A stretch of 51,594 nt of DNA, taken from positions 1 to 51,594 of the forward strand of contig CANJDH010000025.1 in NCBI GenBank assembly GCA_947473125.1, in the 5' to 3' direction. Under the pieces are notes generated by a model. The model was given only the letters and a program-made list of their open reading frames with translations. It searched no databases and was not told the origin of the DNA. A program made the position numbers and the translations under genes. The stretch comes from Burkholderiales bacterium (GTDB lineage Bacteria > Pseudomonadota > Gammaproteobacteria > Burkholderiales > JAEUOS01). This document shows, piece after piece, positions 41,632 to 50,393 of this stretch. Each line of letters opens with the position of its first letter. Position 1 is the stretch's first letter.

Positions 41632-42636
41632 ATGAACCGCATCCCCTCGATGTTGCGCACCCTGCTCGCCGGCACCGCGCTCGCGCTCGCGCTGGCCCCG
41701 GCACACGCCGCCGACTTCACCATGAAGATCGGCTTTGCCACCATGAACGACATCCAACACCAGTGGGGCACCTGGATGAAGGAAGGCATCGAAGCCCGCT
41801 CCGGCGGCCGCATCGAGGTCAAGCTGTTCCCGCGCAACCAGCTCGGCACCATCGCCAGCCAGATCGAGGGCCTGCAACTGGGCACCGTCGAAGCCTTTAC
41901 GTCGCCGGCCGACTTCTTCGCCGGTGTCGACCCGCGTTTCGGCACCTTCAGCGTTCCGGTGCTGTTCAAGGACATGGCCCACGCCGAAAAAACGCTGCTC
42001 GATCCGGGGATGAACCCGGACATCCTGGGCCTCGGTGCCGACAAGAATGTGCAAGTGGTGTCGATCTACACCTTTGCGTTCGCGCACTACCTGGCCAAGC
42101 AGGGCATGCGCAAACTCGATGACTTCAAGGGCAAGAAGCTGCGCGTCAACGCCACGGCCGCCGAACGCGCCAAGATGCGCCAGTTCGGCGCCACCGCCGT
42201 GCCGATGGATTTGTCGGAGGTGATCCCGGGTCTGCAGCAGGGCATCATCGACGGCACCCAGAGCGTCTCGGCCGTGTATGTCAACCTCAAGTTCAACGAG
42301 ATCAGCAAGATACTCTACGAGCTCGACGACACCATGGTGGTCTCGGTCGGCGTGGTAAGCCGGCCCTGGCTCGCCAAGCTGCCGGCCGACCTGCGCCAGA
42401 TCGTGATCGAGGAAGGCCAGAAACTGCAGCCGCGCATGATGAGCCAGTCGCGCACCCTCGACGAAGCGATGCGCAAGCGCTGGCTCGATGCAGGCGGCGA
42501 ATTCATCAAGGCCACCCCGGCGGAACAGACGCGCTTGCGCCAGCTGATCGGCGGCGTCGGCGAGGAAGTGACCAAGGACAACCCCGCAGTCAGTGCTTTC
42601 TACAAGAAGCTCGCCGCCACCGGCGCCAAATACTGA
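41632..42636 (+). CDS. dctP: TRAP transporter substrate-binding protein (DctP family)
   Basis: A 334-residue periplasmic receptor with signal peptide to about residue 26 (ALAPAHAA). The start follows AAAGGAG. The family features are IEVKLFPRNQLGT, the segment KKLRVNATAAERAKMRQFGATAVPMDLSEVIPGLQQGIIDGTQS containing the Arg that clamps a carboxylate, and KFNEISKILY. Binds an organic acid for the membrane subunits encoded next. Confidence 0.92.
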   Translation: MNRIPSMLRTLLAGTALALALAPAHAADFTMKIGFATMNDIQHQWGTWMKEGIEARSGGRIEVKLFPRNQLGTIASQIEGLQLGTVEAFTSPADFFAGVDPRFGTFSVPVLFKDMAHAEKTLLDPGMNPDILGLGADKNVQVVSIYTFAFAHYLAKQGMRKLDDFKGKKLRVNATAAERAKMRQFGATAVPMDLSEVIPGLQQGIIDGTQSVSAVYVNLKFNEISKILYELDDTMVVSVGVVSRPWLAKLPADLRQIVIEEGQKLQPRMMSQSRTLDEAMRKRWLDAGGEFIKATPAEQTRLRQLIGGVGEEVTKDNPAVSAFYKKLAATGAKY

Positions 42637-42663
42637 CCCGCGCGCGCGACTGCACCGCTCCCG

Positions 42664-43131
42664 ATGATCAAAACCCTGCTGGACCGGGTGCCGCAGTGGA
42701 TCATGGGCTCGCTGATGCTGGCCGGCATCGCCATCATTTTTGTCAATGTGGTGAGCCGCTACCTGTTCGGCAAGGCGATTTTCTGGGCCGAAGAGGTGCT
42801 GGTGTTCATGAGCATGTGGGGCGTGTTCCTCGGCATGGTCGCCATCACCTTCAACGGCGCCCATCTCAACATGGACCTGTTTTCGGCGCGCTTTACGGGG
42901 CGCTGGAAACTGGCCTTGAATGGGCTGATCTGGGTCGTGCTGGTGGCGTGCTGCCTGTTCGTGGCAACCCAGTCCTGGAAAACCGTCCTGCTGTTCGCGC
43001 AGTCCGGCCAGGTGAGCGTGGCAGCCGGCATCCCCAAGGCAATTCCGCATGCCGCGCTTCTGGTCGGTTTCGCGCTGGCCGCGCTCGCAGCGGTAGTGCG
43101 CGTGCGCGCCTACTTCACCGGGAAGTTCTGA
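42664..43131 (+). CDS. dctQ: TRAP transporter small permease (DctQ family)
   Basis: A 155-residue protein with four hydrophobic helices, the normal size for DctQ. FWAEEVLVFMSMWGVFLGMVAITFNGAHLNMDLF is the conserved family core. It lies between DctP and DctM genes and links the receptor to the large permease in the inner membrane. Confidence 0.9.
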   Translation: MIKTLLDRVPQWIMGSLMLAGIAIIFVNVVSRYLFGKAIFWAEEVLVFMSMWGVFLGMVAITFNGAHLNMDLFSARFTGRWKLALNGLIWVVLVACCLFVATQSWKTVLLFAQSGQVSVAAGIPKAIPHAALLVGFALAALAAVVRVRAYFTGKF

Positions 43132-43144
43132 AAGTGCCGACCTG

Positions 43145-44419
43145 ATGGTCTGGATCATCTCGCTGTTGCCGCTGGCGTTGCTGGCACTGGGTTTTCCGTT
43201 TTTCCTGATCCTCTTGTCCACCGTCGCGGTGGTGCTGTGCTTTTTCAGCGACGTGCCGGCCACAGCCGTGCACCAGGTGATTTTCTCCAGCCTCGACAAA
43301 TACGCTCTGCTGGCCGTGCCGTTCTTCATCTTCGCCGGCGACCTGATGGGCCGCGGCGGCGTCTCAAAGCGCCTGGTGCGCTGGATGACGTCAATGATCG
43401 GCGGGGTGCGCGGCAGCCTGCCGTTCACGGCGCTCGGCACCGCTACCGTGTTCAGTGCAATCTCCGGTTCCACCGCGGCCACCGTGGCCGCAGTCGGCGG
43501 CCTGACCTACAAGCGTCTGCGCGAGGGCGGCTACAGCGAGCGCTTCTCCTCCGGCCTGCTCATTTCCGCGGGCGCCATCGACAACCTGATACCGCCGTCG
43601 ATCGGCTTCATCCTCTACGGCATCGCGTCCGACACCTCGGTGGTCAAGCTGTTCGCCGCGGGCATCTTCCCCGGCCTGGTGCTCGCCGGCAGTTTCGGCG
43701 CCTACATCTGGTATCACGCGTGGCGCATGGGCGACAAGTCCGGCACGCCGTTTAGCCTCAAGGAATTTCTTGCCGCCACCAAGGACGGCGTCTGGTCGAT
43801 TGCCGCGCCGGTGATCATCCTCGGCGGCATTTACGCGGGCGTGTTCTCGCCTACCGAGGCGGCCGGCATCGCGTGCGTCTACGCAATCATCGTGGTGGTG
43901 CTGGTGTATCGCGAGCTCGGCTGGGCCGAAGTATTCCGCACCGCCTCCAATTCGATGTTCCTCACCGCGCAGATCTTCGTGATCGTCGCGGTGGCCGGCG
44001 TCTACTCGTGGCTGCTGACCATCAACGGCATGTCACAGGCACTGACCGAACTGGTCACCGGGCTGCAGGTGTCGCCCTGGGTGGTGCTGCTCGCGATCAA
44101 CCTGCTGCTGCTCGCGGTCGGTATGTTCCTCGACACTGCTTCATCGATCCTGGTGCTCACGCCGCTATTGGCGCCGATTGCGCAGGGCATCGGCGTCGAT
44201 CCGGTGCACTTCGGCGTGATCATGATCATGAACCTGTCAATCGGCACTTTTACGCCGCCGTTCGGCATCAACATCTTTGTCGGCCAGGCGGTATTCAAGG
44301 CGCCGCTGTCTTCGATCTACCCTGGCCTGGTGCCGTTCATCATTGCCGCACTGGTGGCCTTGACGATCGTCACCTACGTGCCGCAACTCTCGCTGGCGAT
44401 CCTGCCCTGGCTCACATGA
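43145..44419 (+). CDS. dctM: TRAP transporter large permease (DctM family)
   Basis: A 424-residue membrane protein with about twelve hydrophobic helices. Signatures include YALLAVPFFIFAGDLMGRGGVSKRL, the sodium-site region ATVFSAISGSTAATVAAVGG and IPPSIGFILYGIASDTSVVKLFAAG, and DPVHFGVIMIMNLSIGTFTPPFGINIFVGQ near the end. Sodium-driven carboxylate import. The stop overlaps the ATG of the amidohydrolase gene. Confidence 0.95.
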   Translation: MVWIISLLPLALLALGFPFFLILLSTVAVVLCFFSDVPATAVHQVIFSSLDKYALLAVPFFIFAGDLMGRGGVSKRLVRWMTSMIGGVRGSLPFTALGTATVFSAISGSTAATVAAVGGLTYKRLREGGYSERFSSGLLISAGAIDNLIPPSIGFILYGIASDTSVVKLFAAGIFPGLVLAGSFGAYIWYHAWRMGDKSGTPFSLKEFLAATKDGVWSIAAPVIILGGIYAGVFSPTEAAGIACVYAIIVVVLVYRELGWAEVFRTASNSMFLTAQIFVIVAVAGVYSWLLTINGMSQALTELVTGLQVSPWVVLLAINLLLLAVGMFLDTASSILVLTPLLAPIAQGIGVDPVHFGVIMIMNLSIGTFTPPFGINIFVGQAVFKAPLSSIYPGLVPFIIAALVALTIVTYVPQLSLAILPWLT

Positions 44420-45438
44420 CCCAACCTGCATCCGGGCACGCCCACGCCCACCACCAGCCGATCGATGTCCATGCGCACTGGTATCCGCAGGCCTGGCTCG
44501 ACCTGCTCTCGAAGTACGGCCCCGCCGAGGGTGTCGAATGGCGCGAGGTCGAAGGCAAAGGGCCGCAGTTCAAGGTCGGCTACCTGTCCACCGGCCCGGC
44601 GGGCCCGCGCTATGTCGACCTCGATGCACGCATCGCCGCCATGGACGAGCAGGGCGTGCAAGTGCATGCGCTGTCCCTGTCGCAACCGATGGTCTACTGG
44701 TCGGGCAGCGAACTGGCGAATCGGCTCACTGCCAGCTTCAACGACGAACTGGCGCGTGCCCACGACCTGCACCCGCAGCGCCTGGTCGGCCTCGCGACCT
44801 TGCCGATGCAGTTCCCGGAGATGGCCGTGCGTGAGGTCGAGCGCGCCGCAAAACTGCCGGGCGTGCGCGGTTTCTACCTCGGCACGCGCGTGCTCGATTG
44901 CGAGCTCTCCGACCCGAAATTCTTTTCGGTCTACGAGCGCATCGAGGCGCTCGGCTTGCCGATCTTCCTGCACCCGGTGTATGTAATCGGGCACGAGCGC
45001 CTCGAGGCGCATTACCTCACCAACCTGCTCGGCAACCCGTTCGAGGCTGCCATTGCCGCCGCGCACCTGATTTTCGGCGGTGTGCTTGATCGTTTCCCCA
45101 ACCTGGTCGTGGTGTTGCCGCATGCGGGCGGCGCGTTTCCATGGCTGGTTGGACGCCTCAATCGCGGTTGGGAGAAGCGCGCCGACCTCAAGCACATTAA
45201 GCATGCCCCGGTGGATTACCTGCGCCGCTTTTACTACGACACTATCGGCTATTCCGACACCGTGCTCGAGTACCTGGTCAAGAACGTCGGCGCCGACCGT
45301 GTCATGATGGGCAGCGATTTCTGCTTCCCGATCGCCTACGAGCAGCCGGCGCGCAATGTCACCGACAACAAGCTGCTCACCCCGGAGCAACACACCGCGA
45401 TTCTAGAAGGCAACGCACGGCGCCTGCTCGGCATCTGA
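44416..45438 (+). CDS. Amidohydrolase family 2 protein (ACMSD-like)
   Basis: A 340-residue TIM-barrel hydrolase or decarboxylase. Metal motifs: His19 and His21 (DVHAHWYP), a His in PIFLHPVYVIG, HAGGAFPWLVGRLNRGW and the Asp in MMGSDFCFP. The pattern follows 2-amino-3-carboxymuconate semialdehyde decarboxylase and gamma-resorcylate decarboxylase; 4-oxalomesaconate hydratase (LigJ) belongs to the same superfamily and has the same length. Overlaps the DctM gene by four bases, so the imported acid, probably aromatic-derived, is a likely substrate. Confidence 0.82.
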   Translation: MTQPASGHAHAHHQPIDVHAHWYPQAWLDLLSKYGPAEGVEWREVEGKGPQFKVGYLSTGPAGPRYVDLDARIAAMDEQGVQVHALSLSQPMVYWSGSELANRLTASFNDELARAHDLHPQRLVGLATLPMQFPEMAVREVERAAKLPGVRGFYLGTRVLDCELSDPKFFSVYERIEALGLPIFLHPVYVIGHERLEAHYLTNLLGNPFEAAIAAAHLIFGGVLDRFPNLVVVLPHAGGAFPWLVGRLNRGWEKRADLKHIKHAPVDYLRRFYYDTIGYSDTVLEYLVKNVGADRVMMGSDFCFPIAYEQPARNVTDNKLLTPEQHTAILEGNARRLLGI

Positions 45439-45493
45439 TTGTCCCGGGAGGTATGCTTCGTCCCGCGCAAGCCTGCGTGCCAATCGCATTCAC

Positions 45494-46231
45494 ATGACGA
45501 CCAGACAAACCCTCGGCAAACTGCCGCCCGCCGCCTTCGGCATGCTCGAACTGCCGCCGCTGCCGACGGCACTGATCGAAGCGTTCAAGGCGCTCGATGA
45601 CCTCACCGGCCAGGCCTCCGATGCGATGGACCAGCTCGGCATTGCCGGCGTGGTAGCCGGTTCCACGCTGCGTCCCACCGACCCCAAGGCGCGCATCGTT
45701 GGCCAGGCGCTCACGGTGAAAAATATCAAGATCGACGCTTTGGTCAACGACGCTGTCGCCGGCAAGGTCTCGGGCCTGGGCGACATCGAGGCGCACAACC
45801 TTGCCCAGCCCGGCAATGTGCTGGTGGTGCAGGGCGTGCCCGGGGTGTCGAGCATGGGCGGCATCATGGCGACGGTGGCCAAGCGTTCCGGCGAGATCGG
45901 TGCGATCGTCGACGGCGCGGTGCGTGACATCGACCACTCGCGCGCGATCGGCTACCCGGTCTGGTCGTCCAGCGTCAGCCCGATGACCGGCAAGTGGCGC
46001 ATCAGGACCGTCGGCATCAACGTGCCGGTGGTTATCGCCGGTGTTGCCGTGGCGCCCGGCGACCTGGTGCTGGCCGACGAGGTCGGCGTGTGTTTCATCC
46101 CGTTTGCGCGCGCCGCCGAAGTGCTTGCCGTGGCGCAACGCATCGGCGAGTCGGAGACGGCACGCCTCAAACTGCTCGAATCCGGCATCACCCTGGAAGA
46201 ATTTGTCAGCGCTTCGCCGACTCTGCAGTAG
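45494..46231 (+). CDS. RraA-family protein (putative HMG/CHA aldolase-like)
   Basis: A 245-residue RraA-fold protein, the size of metal-dependent 4-hydroxy-4-methyl-2-oxoglutarate aldolases. The active-site strand GEIGAIVDGAVRDIDHSRAIGYPVW holds the Arg-Asp pair (VRD). Relatives such as LigK/GalC split oxaloacetate-type acids from the protocatechuate 4,5-cleavage pathway. Together with an ACMSD-like amidohydrolase upstream and a LigI-like hydrolase at 47280 this is suggestive of a similar route. Ends the TRAP operon. Confidence 0.8.
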   Translation: MTTRQTLGKLPPAAFGMLELPPLPTALIEAFKALDDLTGQASDAMDQLGIAGVVAGSTLRPTDPKARIVGQALTVKNIKIDALVNDAVAGKVSGLGDIEAHNLAQPGNVLVVQGVPGVSSMGGIMATVAKRSGEIGAIVDGAVRDIDHSRAIGYPVWSSSVSPMTGKWRIRTVGINVPVVIAGVAVAPGDLVLADEVGVCFIPFARAAEVLAVAQRIGESETARLKLLESGITLEEFVSASPTLQ

Positions 46232-46244
46232 ACTGGCCGGAAAG

Positions 46245-46259
46245 CCGCTCCAGGAGCGG
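46245..46259. repeat. REP-like palindrome, also a likely terminator
   Basis: CCGCTCCAGGAGCGG, a palindrome about one central base, between convergent genes ending at 46231 and 46288. Same core as the elements at 10116, 16645 and 19268. Confidence 0.55.
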
Positions 46260-46287
46260 ATCTTCATGCATCTGCCGTGTGCCCGGC

Positions 46288-47259
46288 CTAGTCAAGCTTG
46301 ATGTTGTTGGCCTTGACAATGGGTTGCCACTTGGCTTTTTCGTCGCGGTGCGCGGCGCGAAACTCTTCCGGCGATCCCGGTGCCGGCAGCGCACCCTGTG
46401 CCAGGAACTGCTGGGCGATCTGCGGGTCCTGCAGGGCGGCCACCGCGGCGGCATGCAGGCGCTTTTGTACATCGGGCGGCGTGCCGGCCGGCGCAATCAG
46501 CCCATACCAGTTGTCCGACAGCACCTTGGCGTAACCCACCTCGGCGCTGGTCGGCACATCGGGCAGCATCGGCACCCGTTTCGCGCTGGTGATCGCCAGC
46601 GGCTTCAAGGCGCCCGAGCGGATGTGCTGCAGCACTGCCGGCACATCGGCAATCGTCAGCTGCACCTGGCCTGCGAGCAGATCCACGACTGCCGGGCCGA
46701 TGCCCTTGTAGGGTACATGCACGATGTCGACGCCGGCCTCGATCTTGAACAGCTCTACCGCCAAACGAATGATCGAGCTCGCCCCGGCGGAGCCGTAGTT
46801 GAGCTTGCCGGGGTTGGCCTTGGCATACGCCACCAGGCTGGCCGTGGTGTTGAAGCCGAGCTTGGCATTGACCACCAGCACCTCGGGGACGCGTACCACC
46901 AGGGTGAGCAGCGCCAGGTCGCGCTCGGAGTCGAACGGCATCTTGTCGGTCATGAACTGCGCCGCCGACATGCCGGTGGCGTTGCCCAGGCCCAGGGTGT
47001 AGCCGTCCGGCGCGGCCTTGGCCACCGCGTCGATGCCGATGATGCCGCCCGCGCCGCCGCGATTCTCGATCGTGATGGCCTGGCCGAGCTGCACGCTCAT
47101 GCCCTGGGCGAGGATGCGCGCCATCGCGTCGGCCGACCCGCCAGCGGCGAACGGCACCACGATCCTGAGCGGCTTGGCGGGAAACGCCTGGGCATGCGTG
47201 CGGCCTGCGGCGAGGGTAGCCAGGCTTGCGGCGAGCAGGCGGCGGCGTGTCGGGTTCAT
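46288..47259 (-). CDS. Bug/TctC-family tripartite tricarboxylate receptor
   Basis: Periplasmic binding protein of 323 residues with signal peptide RRRLLAASLATLAAGRTHA, whose RRR-start could also allow Tat export. The ligand loop is FPAKPLRIVVPFAAGGSADAMARILA and VHVPYKGIGPAVVDL follows. The start has AAGGAG. It is 20 bases downstream of the LigI-like hydrolase gene, same strand, so the two form an operon. Confidence 0.92.
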   Translation of the reverse strand: MNPTRRRLLAASLATLAAGRTHAQAFPAKPLRIVVPFAAGGSADAMARILAQGMSVQLGQAITIENRGGAGGIIGIDAVAKAAPDGYTLGLGNATGMSAAQFMTDKMPFDSERDLALLTLVVRVPEVLVVNAKLGFNTTASLVAYAKANPGKLNYGSAGASSIIRLAVELFKIEAGVDIVHVPYKGIGPAVVDLLAGQVQLTIADVPAVLQHIRSGALKPLAITSAKRVPMLPDVPTSAEVGYAKVLSDNWYGLIAPAGTPPDVQKRLHAAAVAALQDPQIAQQFLAQGALPAPGSPEEFRAAHRDEKAKWQPIVKANNIKLD

Positions 47260-47279
47260 CGGGGGTCTCCTTGAGGGGT

Positions 47280-48146
47280 TCAGTTTCTGGCGAAACGGTA
47301 AAAGCCGGCGGGGTTGTCCACCAGCAGGGCCTGCAATGCGGCCGTCGTCGGCGCGATTTCAGCCAGCAGATCGGTGAGCGCGCCGTCGTCGGGAATCGCC
47401 TTGAGGTTGGGGTGCGGCCAGTCGGTGCCCCAGAAACAGCGGTCGCCAAATTCGGCCACCAGTTTCTTGGCGAACGCCACCGCATCCGGCCACGGCGGCG
47501 CCAGTTTGGAGTTGCGCTCCGAGCCGCTCACCTTGATGCGCAATTTCGGGTCCTGCATCAGAGCGAGCAGGGCGCGAAAATCCGGCCCGTCAATGCCTTG
47601 CGCGGCGTCGATGCGGCCCTGGTGGTCGATCACTACCGGTACCGCAGAGCGCTTCAGGATCGGTGCGAGCTGGCGCACCATCTCTCCATGGAAGTGGATC
47701 TGCAGGTGCCAGCCGATCGGCGCCAGGCGTTTCGAGAGCGCGATCACCGCTTCCGGGTCGGCGCCCGCACCCAGGTGCTGCATGAAGTTGTAGCGCACCC
47801 CGCAAAAGCCCTGCGCATCGAGGCGCTTGAGTGCCGCGTCCGACACGTCGGTCGGCGCCAGCGCCACGCCGCAGTAGTCGCCGCCCTTGGCGGCAATCGC
47901 GTCGGCACTGGCGCTGTTGTCAAACCCGTGTGCGGCCGACTGCACGATCACGCAGCGCTGAATGCCGATCTGCGCGTGCATCGCAAACAGGTCTTCCTTG
48001 GGCGCATCGGCCGGGTGGTAGGGCGCACCGGGCGGATAGGGAAAGCGCGCGCCGGGGCCGAACACGTGCACGTGGGCGTCGCACGATAGGGGCGGCAGGG
48101 TGATGTGCGGTTTCGAGGGCGCGGCGAAATAAGAGGGCGTGGTCAT
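47280..48146 (-). CDS. Amidohydrolase family 2, 2-pyrone-4,6-dicarboxylate hydrolase-like (LigI-like)
   Basis: A 288-residue TIM-barrel lactonase-type amidohydrolase. The features match LigI: DAHVHVFGPGARFPY with His25 and His27, HLQIHFHG, VVIDHQGRIDAA and the catalytic Asp242 in WGTDWPHPN. LigI opens 2-pyrone-4,6-dicarboxylate to oxalomesaconate and, unlike most of the superfamily, needs no metal. The start at 48146 is chosen because upstream in-frame sequence is not family-like. Related lactonases act on sugar lactones, so the substrate is uncertain. Confidence 0.8.
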   Translation of the reverse strand: MTTPSYFAAPSKPHITLPPLSCDAHVHVFGPGARFPYPPGAPYHPADAPKEDLFAMHAQIGIQRCVIVQSAAHGFDNSASADAIAAKGGDYCGVALAPTDVSDAALKRLDAQGFCGVRYNFMQHLGAGADPEAVIALSKRLAPIGWHLQIHFHGEMVRQLAPILKRSAVPVVIDHQGRIDAAQGIDGPDFRALLALMQDPKLRIKVSGSERNSKLAPPWPDAVAFAKKLVAEFGDRCFWGTDWPHPNLKAIPDDGALTDLLAEIAPTTAALQALLVDNPAGFYRFARN

Positions 48147-48375
48147 GGGGCGGGGGCGGGGATGATGAAAGTTGGCGGCACTGCGCGGCGGCCAACGCGG
48201 GGAGCGCCGAGTGTAGCAAACACACACGCGCCGGGCCGGTGCCGACGCATTGAAAATGCTTGACATTGGTCAAGCACTATCCGGGGCAGGTGCGTAGCAT
48301 TTACGCCTCGGTTTGGCATTGTGCCGCGCCAGTCCGCGTTCCCCGACATCCCGACCTTCCTCAGGAGACAACAAC

Positions 48376-48861
48376 ATGCTGATCACATCCACCAAGGCGG
48401 CCCTGGCCGCCGTCATTGCCGCACTCTCGTTCGGCGCCGCTGCACAAACCCCGCCGCCCTATGGTGAGTCGATCGGCATTGATGCCGCCAAGAAGGCTGT
48501 CGCTGCGGCGATTGCCGAGTCGAAAAAGAACAACTGGTTCATGGCCGTGTCGGTGGTCGACACCGGCGGCCACCTGGTCTATTTTGAACGCCAGGACGGC
48601 ACGCAAACCGGCAGCACCTGGGTTGCGGTGGACAAGGCCAAATCGTCGGTCGCGTTCCGCCGCCCGACCAAGGTGTTCGAAGACGCCGTGGCCGGCGGCG
48701 GTGCCGGCCTGCGCATTCTGGGCCTGTCGGGCGCCGTGCCGGTTGAAGGCGGCGTGCCGATTGTGGCCAACGGCAAGGTGATCGGCGCCATCGGCGCCTC
48801 GGGCGGCACCGCGCAGCAGGACGGCGTGGTCGCCGGCGCGGGCATCAACGCGCTCAAGTAA
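48376..48861 (+). CDS. HbpS/GlcG-family secreted protein
   Basis: A 161-residue protein with a signal peptide ending at SFGAAAQ. Start at 48376 follows CAGGAG. The mature domain has the GlcG/HbpS pattern: GIDAAKKAVAAAIAESKKNNWFMAVSVVDTGGHLVYFERQDG, then AFRRPTKVFED and a Gly-rich end GGVPIVANGKVIGAIGASGGTAQQDGVVAGAG. HbpS binds heme and senses redox; many proteobacterial members have no known role. Stands alone before a strong terminator. Confidence 0.85.
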   Translation: MLITSTKAALAAVIAALSFGAAAQTPPPYGESIGIDAAKKAVAAAIAESKKNNWFMAVSVVDTGGHLVYFERQDGTQTGSTWVAVDKAKSSVAFRRPTKVFEDAVAGGGAGLRILGLSGAVPVEGGVPIVANGKVIGAIGASGGTAQQDGVVAGAGINALK

Positions 48862-48877
48862 ACCTTCGCCGCAATGA

Positions 48878-48903
48878 AAAAGGGGCGCCGCGGCGCCCCT
48901 TTT
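48878..48903. terminator. Bidirectional intrinsic terminator
   Basis: A perfect 26-bp palindrome: AAAAGGGGCGCCG followed directly by its reverse complement, ending in TTTT on both strands. It sits between convergent genes ending at 48861 (plus) and 48931 (minus). Confidence 0.88.
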
Positions 48904-48930
48904 CCATGTGCAGGGTTTCTCCACGCAGCT

Positions 48931-49908
48931 TCAATTGAGCTTGGCGCCCGACGCTTTCACCGCCGGCTGGAACTCGCTTACCTGCTTTTGCACGAAGCCT
49001 GCGAACTCGGCGGCCGTCATCGGCTTGGGAATGAAGGCCAGGTCCTCGAGGCGCGCGATGAATTTCGGGTCGCGCAGCGCCTCGTTGACTGCTGCGTTGA
49101 GTTTTGCCACTGCAGCAGCCGGCATGCCGGCCGGGCCCGAGATGCCCACGAAGTTCTCCGCCACCAGCTTCGGGTAGCCGGCTTCGACGATGGTCGGGAT
49201 GTTCGGCAGTGTCTTCGAGCGCGCCGGGCTGGTCAGCGCAATCACGCGCAGCTTGCCCTGCTTGGCCAGTTCCGCCACTTCGGTAAGGGTGTTGACGCCG
49301 ACCGAGAGGTGGCCGCCGAGCATGTCCTGGAACATCGGCGCCGAGCCCTTGTAGGCGATGTGTTCCATGTTGAGCTTGAGCTCGCTCTTGAACATGTCGC
49401 CGACGATGTGCCCGATCGAGCCGCCGCCGCCGGAGCCGAACGGCACCATCTTGTTTTGCGCCTTGATCCAGGTGATGAACTCGGGCATGGTGGTGGCCGG
49501 CACCGTGGAGGCGACAAAGAACGCGTTCGGCACCGTGCCGATCATCGCCGCGTGGGTGAAGTCCTTGACCGGGTCATAGGGCGGTGCATCAAACAGGAAC
49601 GGCGCGATCGAGATCGGTGCGCTGTTCGACACGAACAGCGTGTGGAAGCCGTCGTTCGCGCTGAGCACCGCCTTGGCACCGATGGTGGTGCCGCCGCCGG
49701 GGCGGTTGTCGACCAGCACCGTCTGCTTGAATTTTTCACCCAGCGGGATCGCGATCAGGCGCGCCACGATGTCGCTGGCGCCGCCGGGCGGGAACGGCAC
49801 GACCAGCTTGATCGGCCGGCTCGGCCATTCCTGTGCGGCTGTCTGCACAGCAACGCTGCCGAGCAGCACGGCCAGCAGGGCCTGGAGTGCGGTTGCGAGA
49901 ATTTTCAT
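48931..49908 (-). CDS. Bug/TctC-family tripartite tricarboxylate receptor
   Basis: Periplasmic binding protein of 325 residues, signal peptide to about VQTAAQ (residue 26). The ligand loop WPSRPIKLVVPFPPGGASDIVARLIA and IAYKGSAPMFQDML are clear. It is immediately downstream (20 bases) of a nucleoside deaminase gene on the same strand, which suggests a nitrogen heterocycle or related acid as ligand, but this is only context. Confidence 0.92.
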   Translation of the reverse strand: MKILATALQALLAVLLGSVAVQTAAQEWPSRPIKLVVPFPPGGASDIVARLIAIPLGEKFKQTVLVDNRPGGGTTIGAKAVLSANDGFHTLFVSNSAPISIAPFLFDAPPYDPVKDFTHAAMIGTVPNAFFVASTVPATTMPEFITWIKAQNKMVPFGSGGGGSIGHIVGDMFKSELKLNMEHIAYKGSAPMFQDMLGGHLSVGVNTLTEVAELAKQGKLRVIALTSPARSKTLPNIPTIVEAGYPKLVAENFVGISGPAGMPAAAVAKLNAAVNEALRDPKFIARLEDLAFIPKPMTAAEFAGFVQKQVSEFQPAVKASGAKLN

Positions 49909-49928
49909 GATGCTGTTTCCCCTTTCAG

Positions 49929-50393
49929 TTAACGATCAAAAAATGCGTCTTCGGCTTCGCTTTCCAGGCACGGCCCGGATATTTCGATGTGCGGCCGTGC
50001 GCCTGCCAGCATGGCCCGGCAATCTGGCAATTGTGCCGCACTGTCGGCTGGGTCGAGGCGCTGCATGGTCGCCGCACCCAGGGCAAACACCACGCGCGCC
50101 ACGCCCGACCAGTAAATGGCGCCGGCGCACATTGCACACGGTTCACCACTCGCATAGATCGTGCCACCGCGCAATGCCGCCGCGCCAAAGCGCCGCGAAG
50201 CCTCGCGCAGCAGGTTCAACTCGGCGTGGCCGGTAAGGTCGCGTTCGCTCATCTGGGTGTTTTGCGCCGTCAGCATGACCGTGCCGGCCGCATCGGCGAG
50301 CAGCGCGCCGTACGGCATGTCGCCGCGGCGCCGCGCGATGCGCGATTCGGCGATGGCGTGCCGCAGATGGATGTTGTCCCGTGCGCTCACCAT
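49929..50393 (-). CDS. Nucleoside/base deaminase (CMP/dCMP deaminase fold)
   Basis: A 154-residue zinc deaminase. His56-Ala-Glu58 (GHAELN) and Pro85-Cys-Ala-Met-Cys89 supply the zinc ligands and the proton-shuttling Glu. The size and TGHAELNLLREA context resemble guanine or creatinine-type base deaminases more than tRNA adenosine deaminase TadA, which has its own tRNA-binding tail. Its start overlaps the stop of the NMT1-like gene by seven bases. Confidence 0.88.
   Translation of the reverse strand: MVSARDNIHLRHAIAESRIARRRGDMPYGALLADAAGTVMLTAQNTQMSERDLTGHAELNLLREASRRFGAAALRGGTIYASGEPCAMCAGAIYWSGVARVVFALGAATMQRLDPADSAAQLPDCRAMLAGARPHIEISGPCLESEAEDAFFDR

Noticed and set aside
41614-43482. A 622-codon open frame on the minus strand
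   Set aside because: It is antisense to the dctP, dctQ and dctM genes, which have clear family motifs; the composition is that of a shadow frame.
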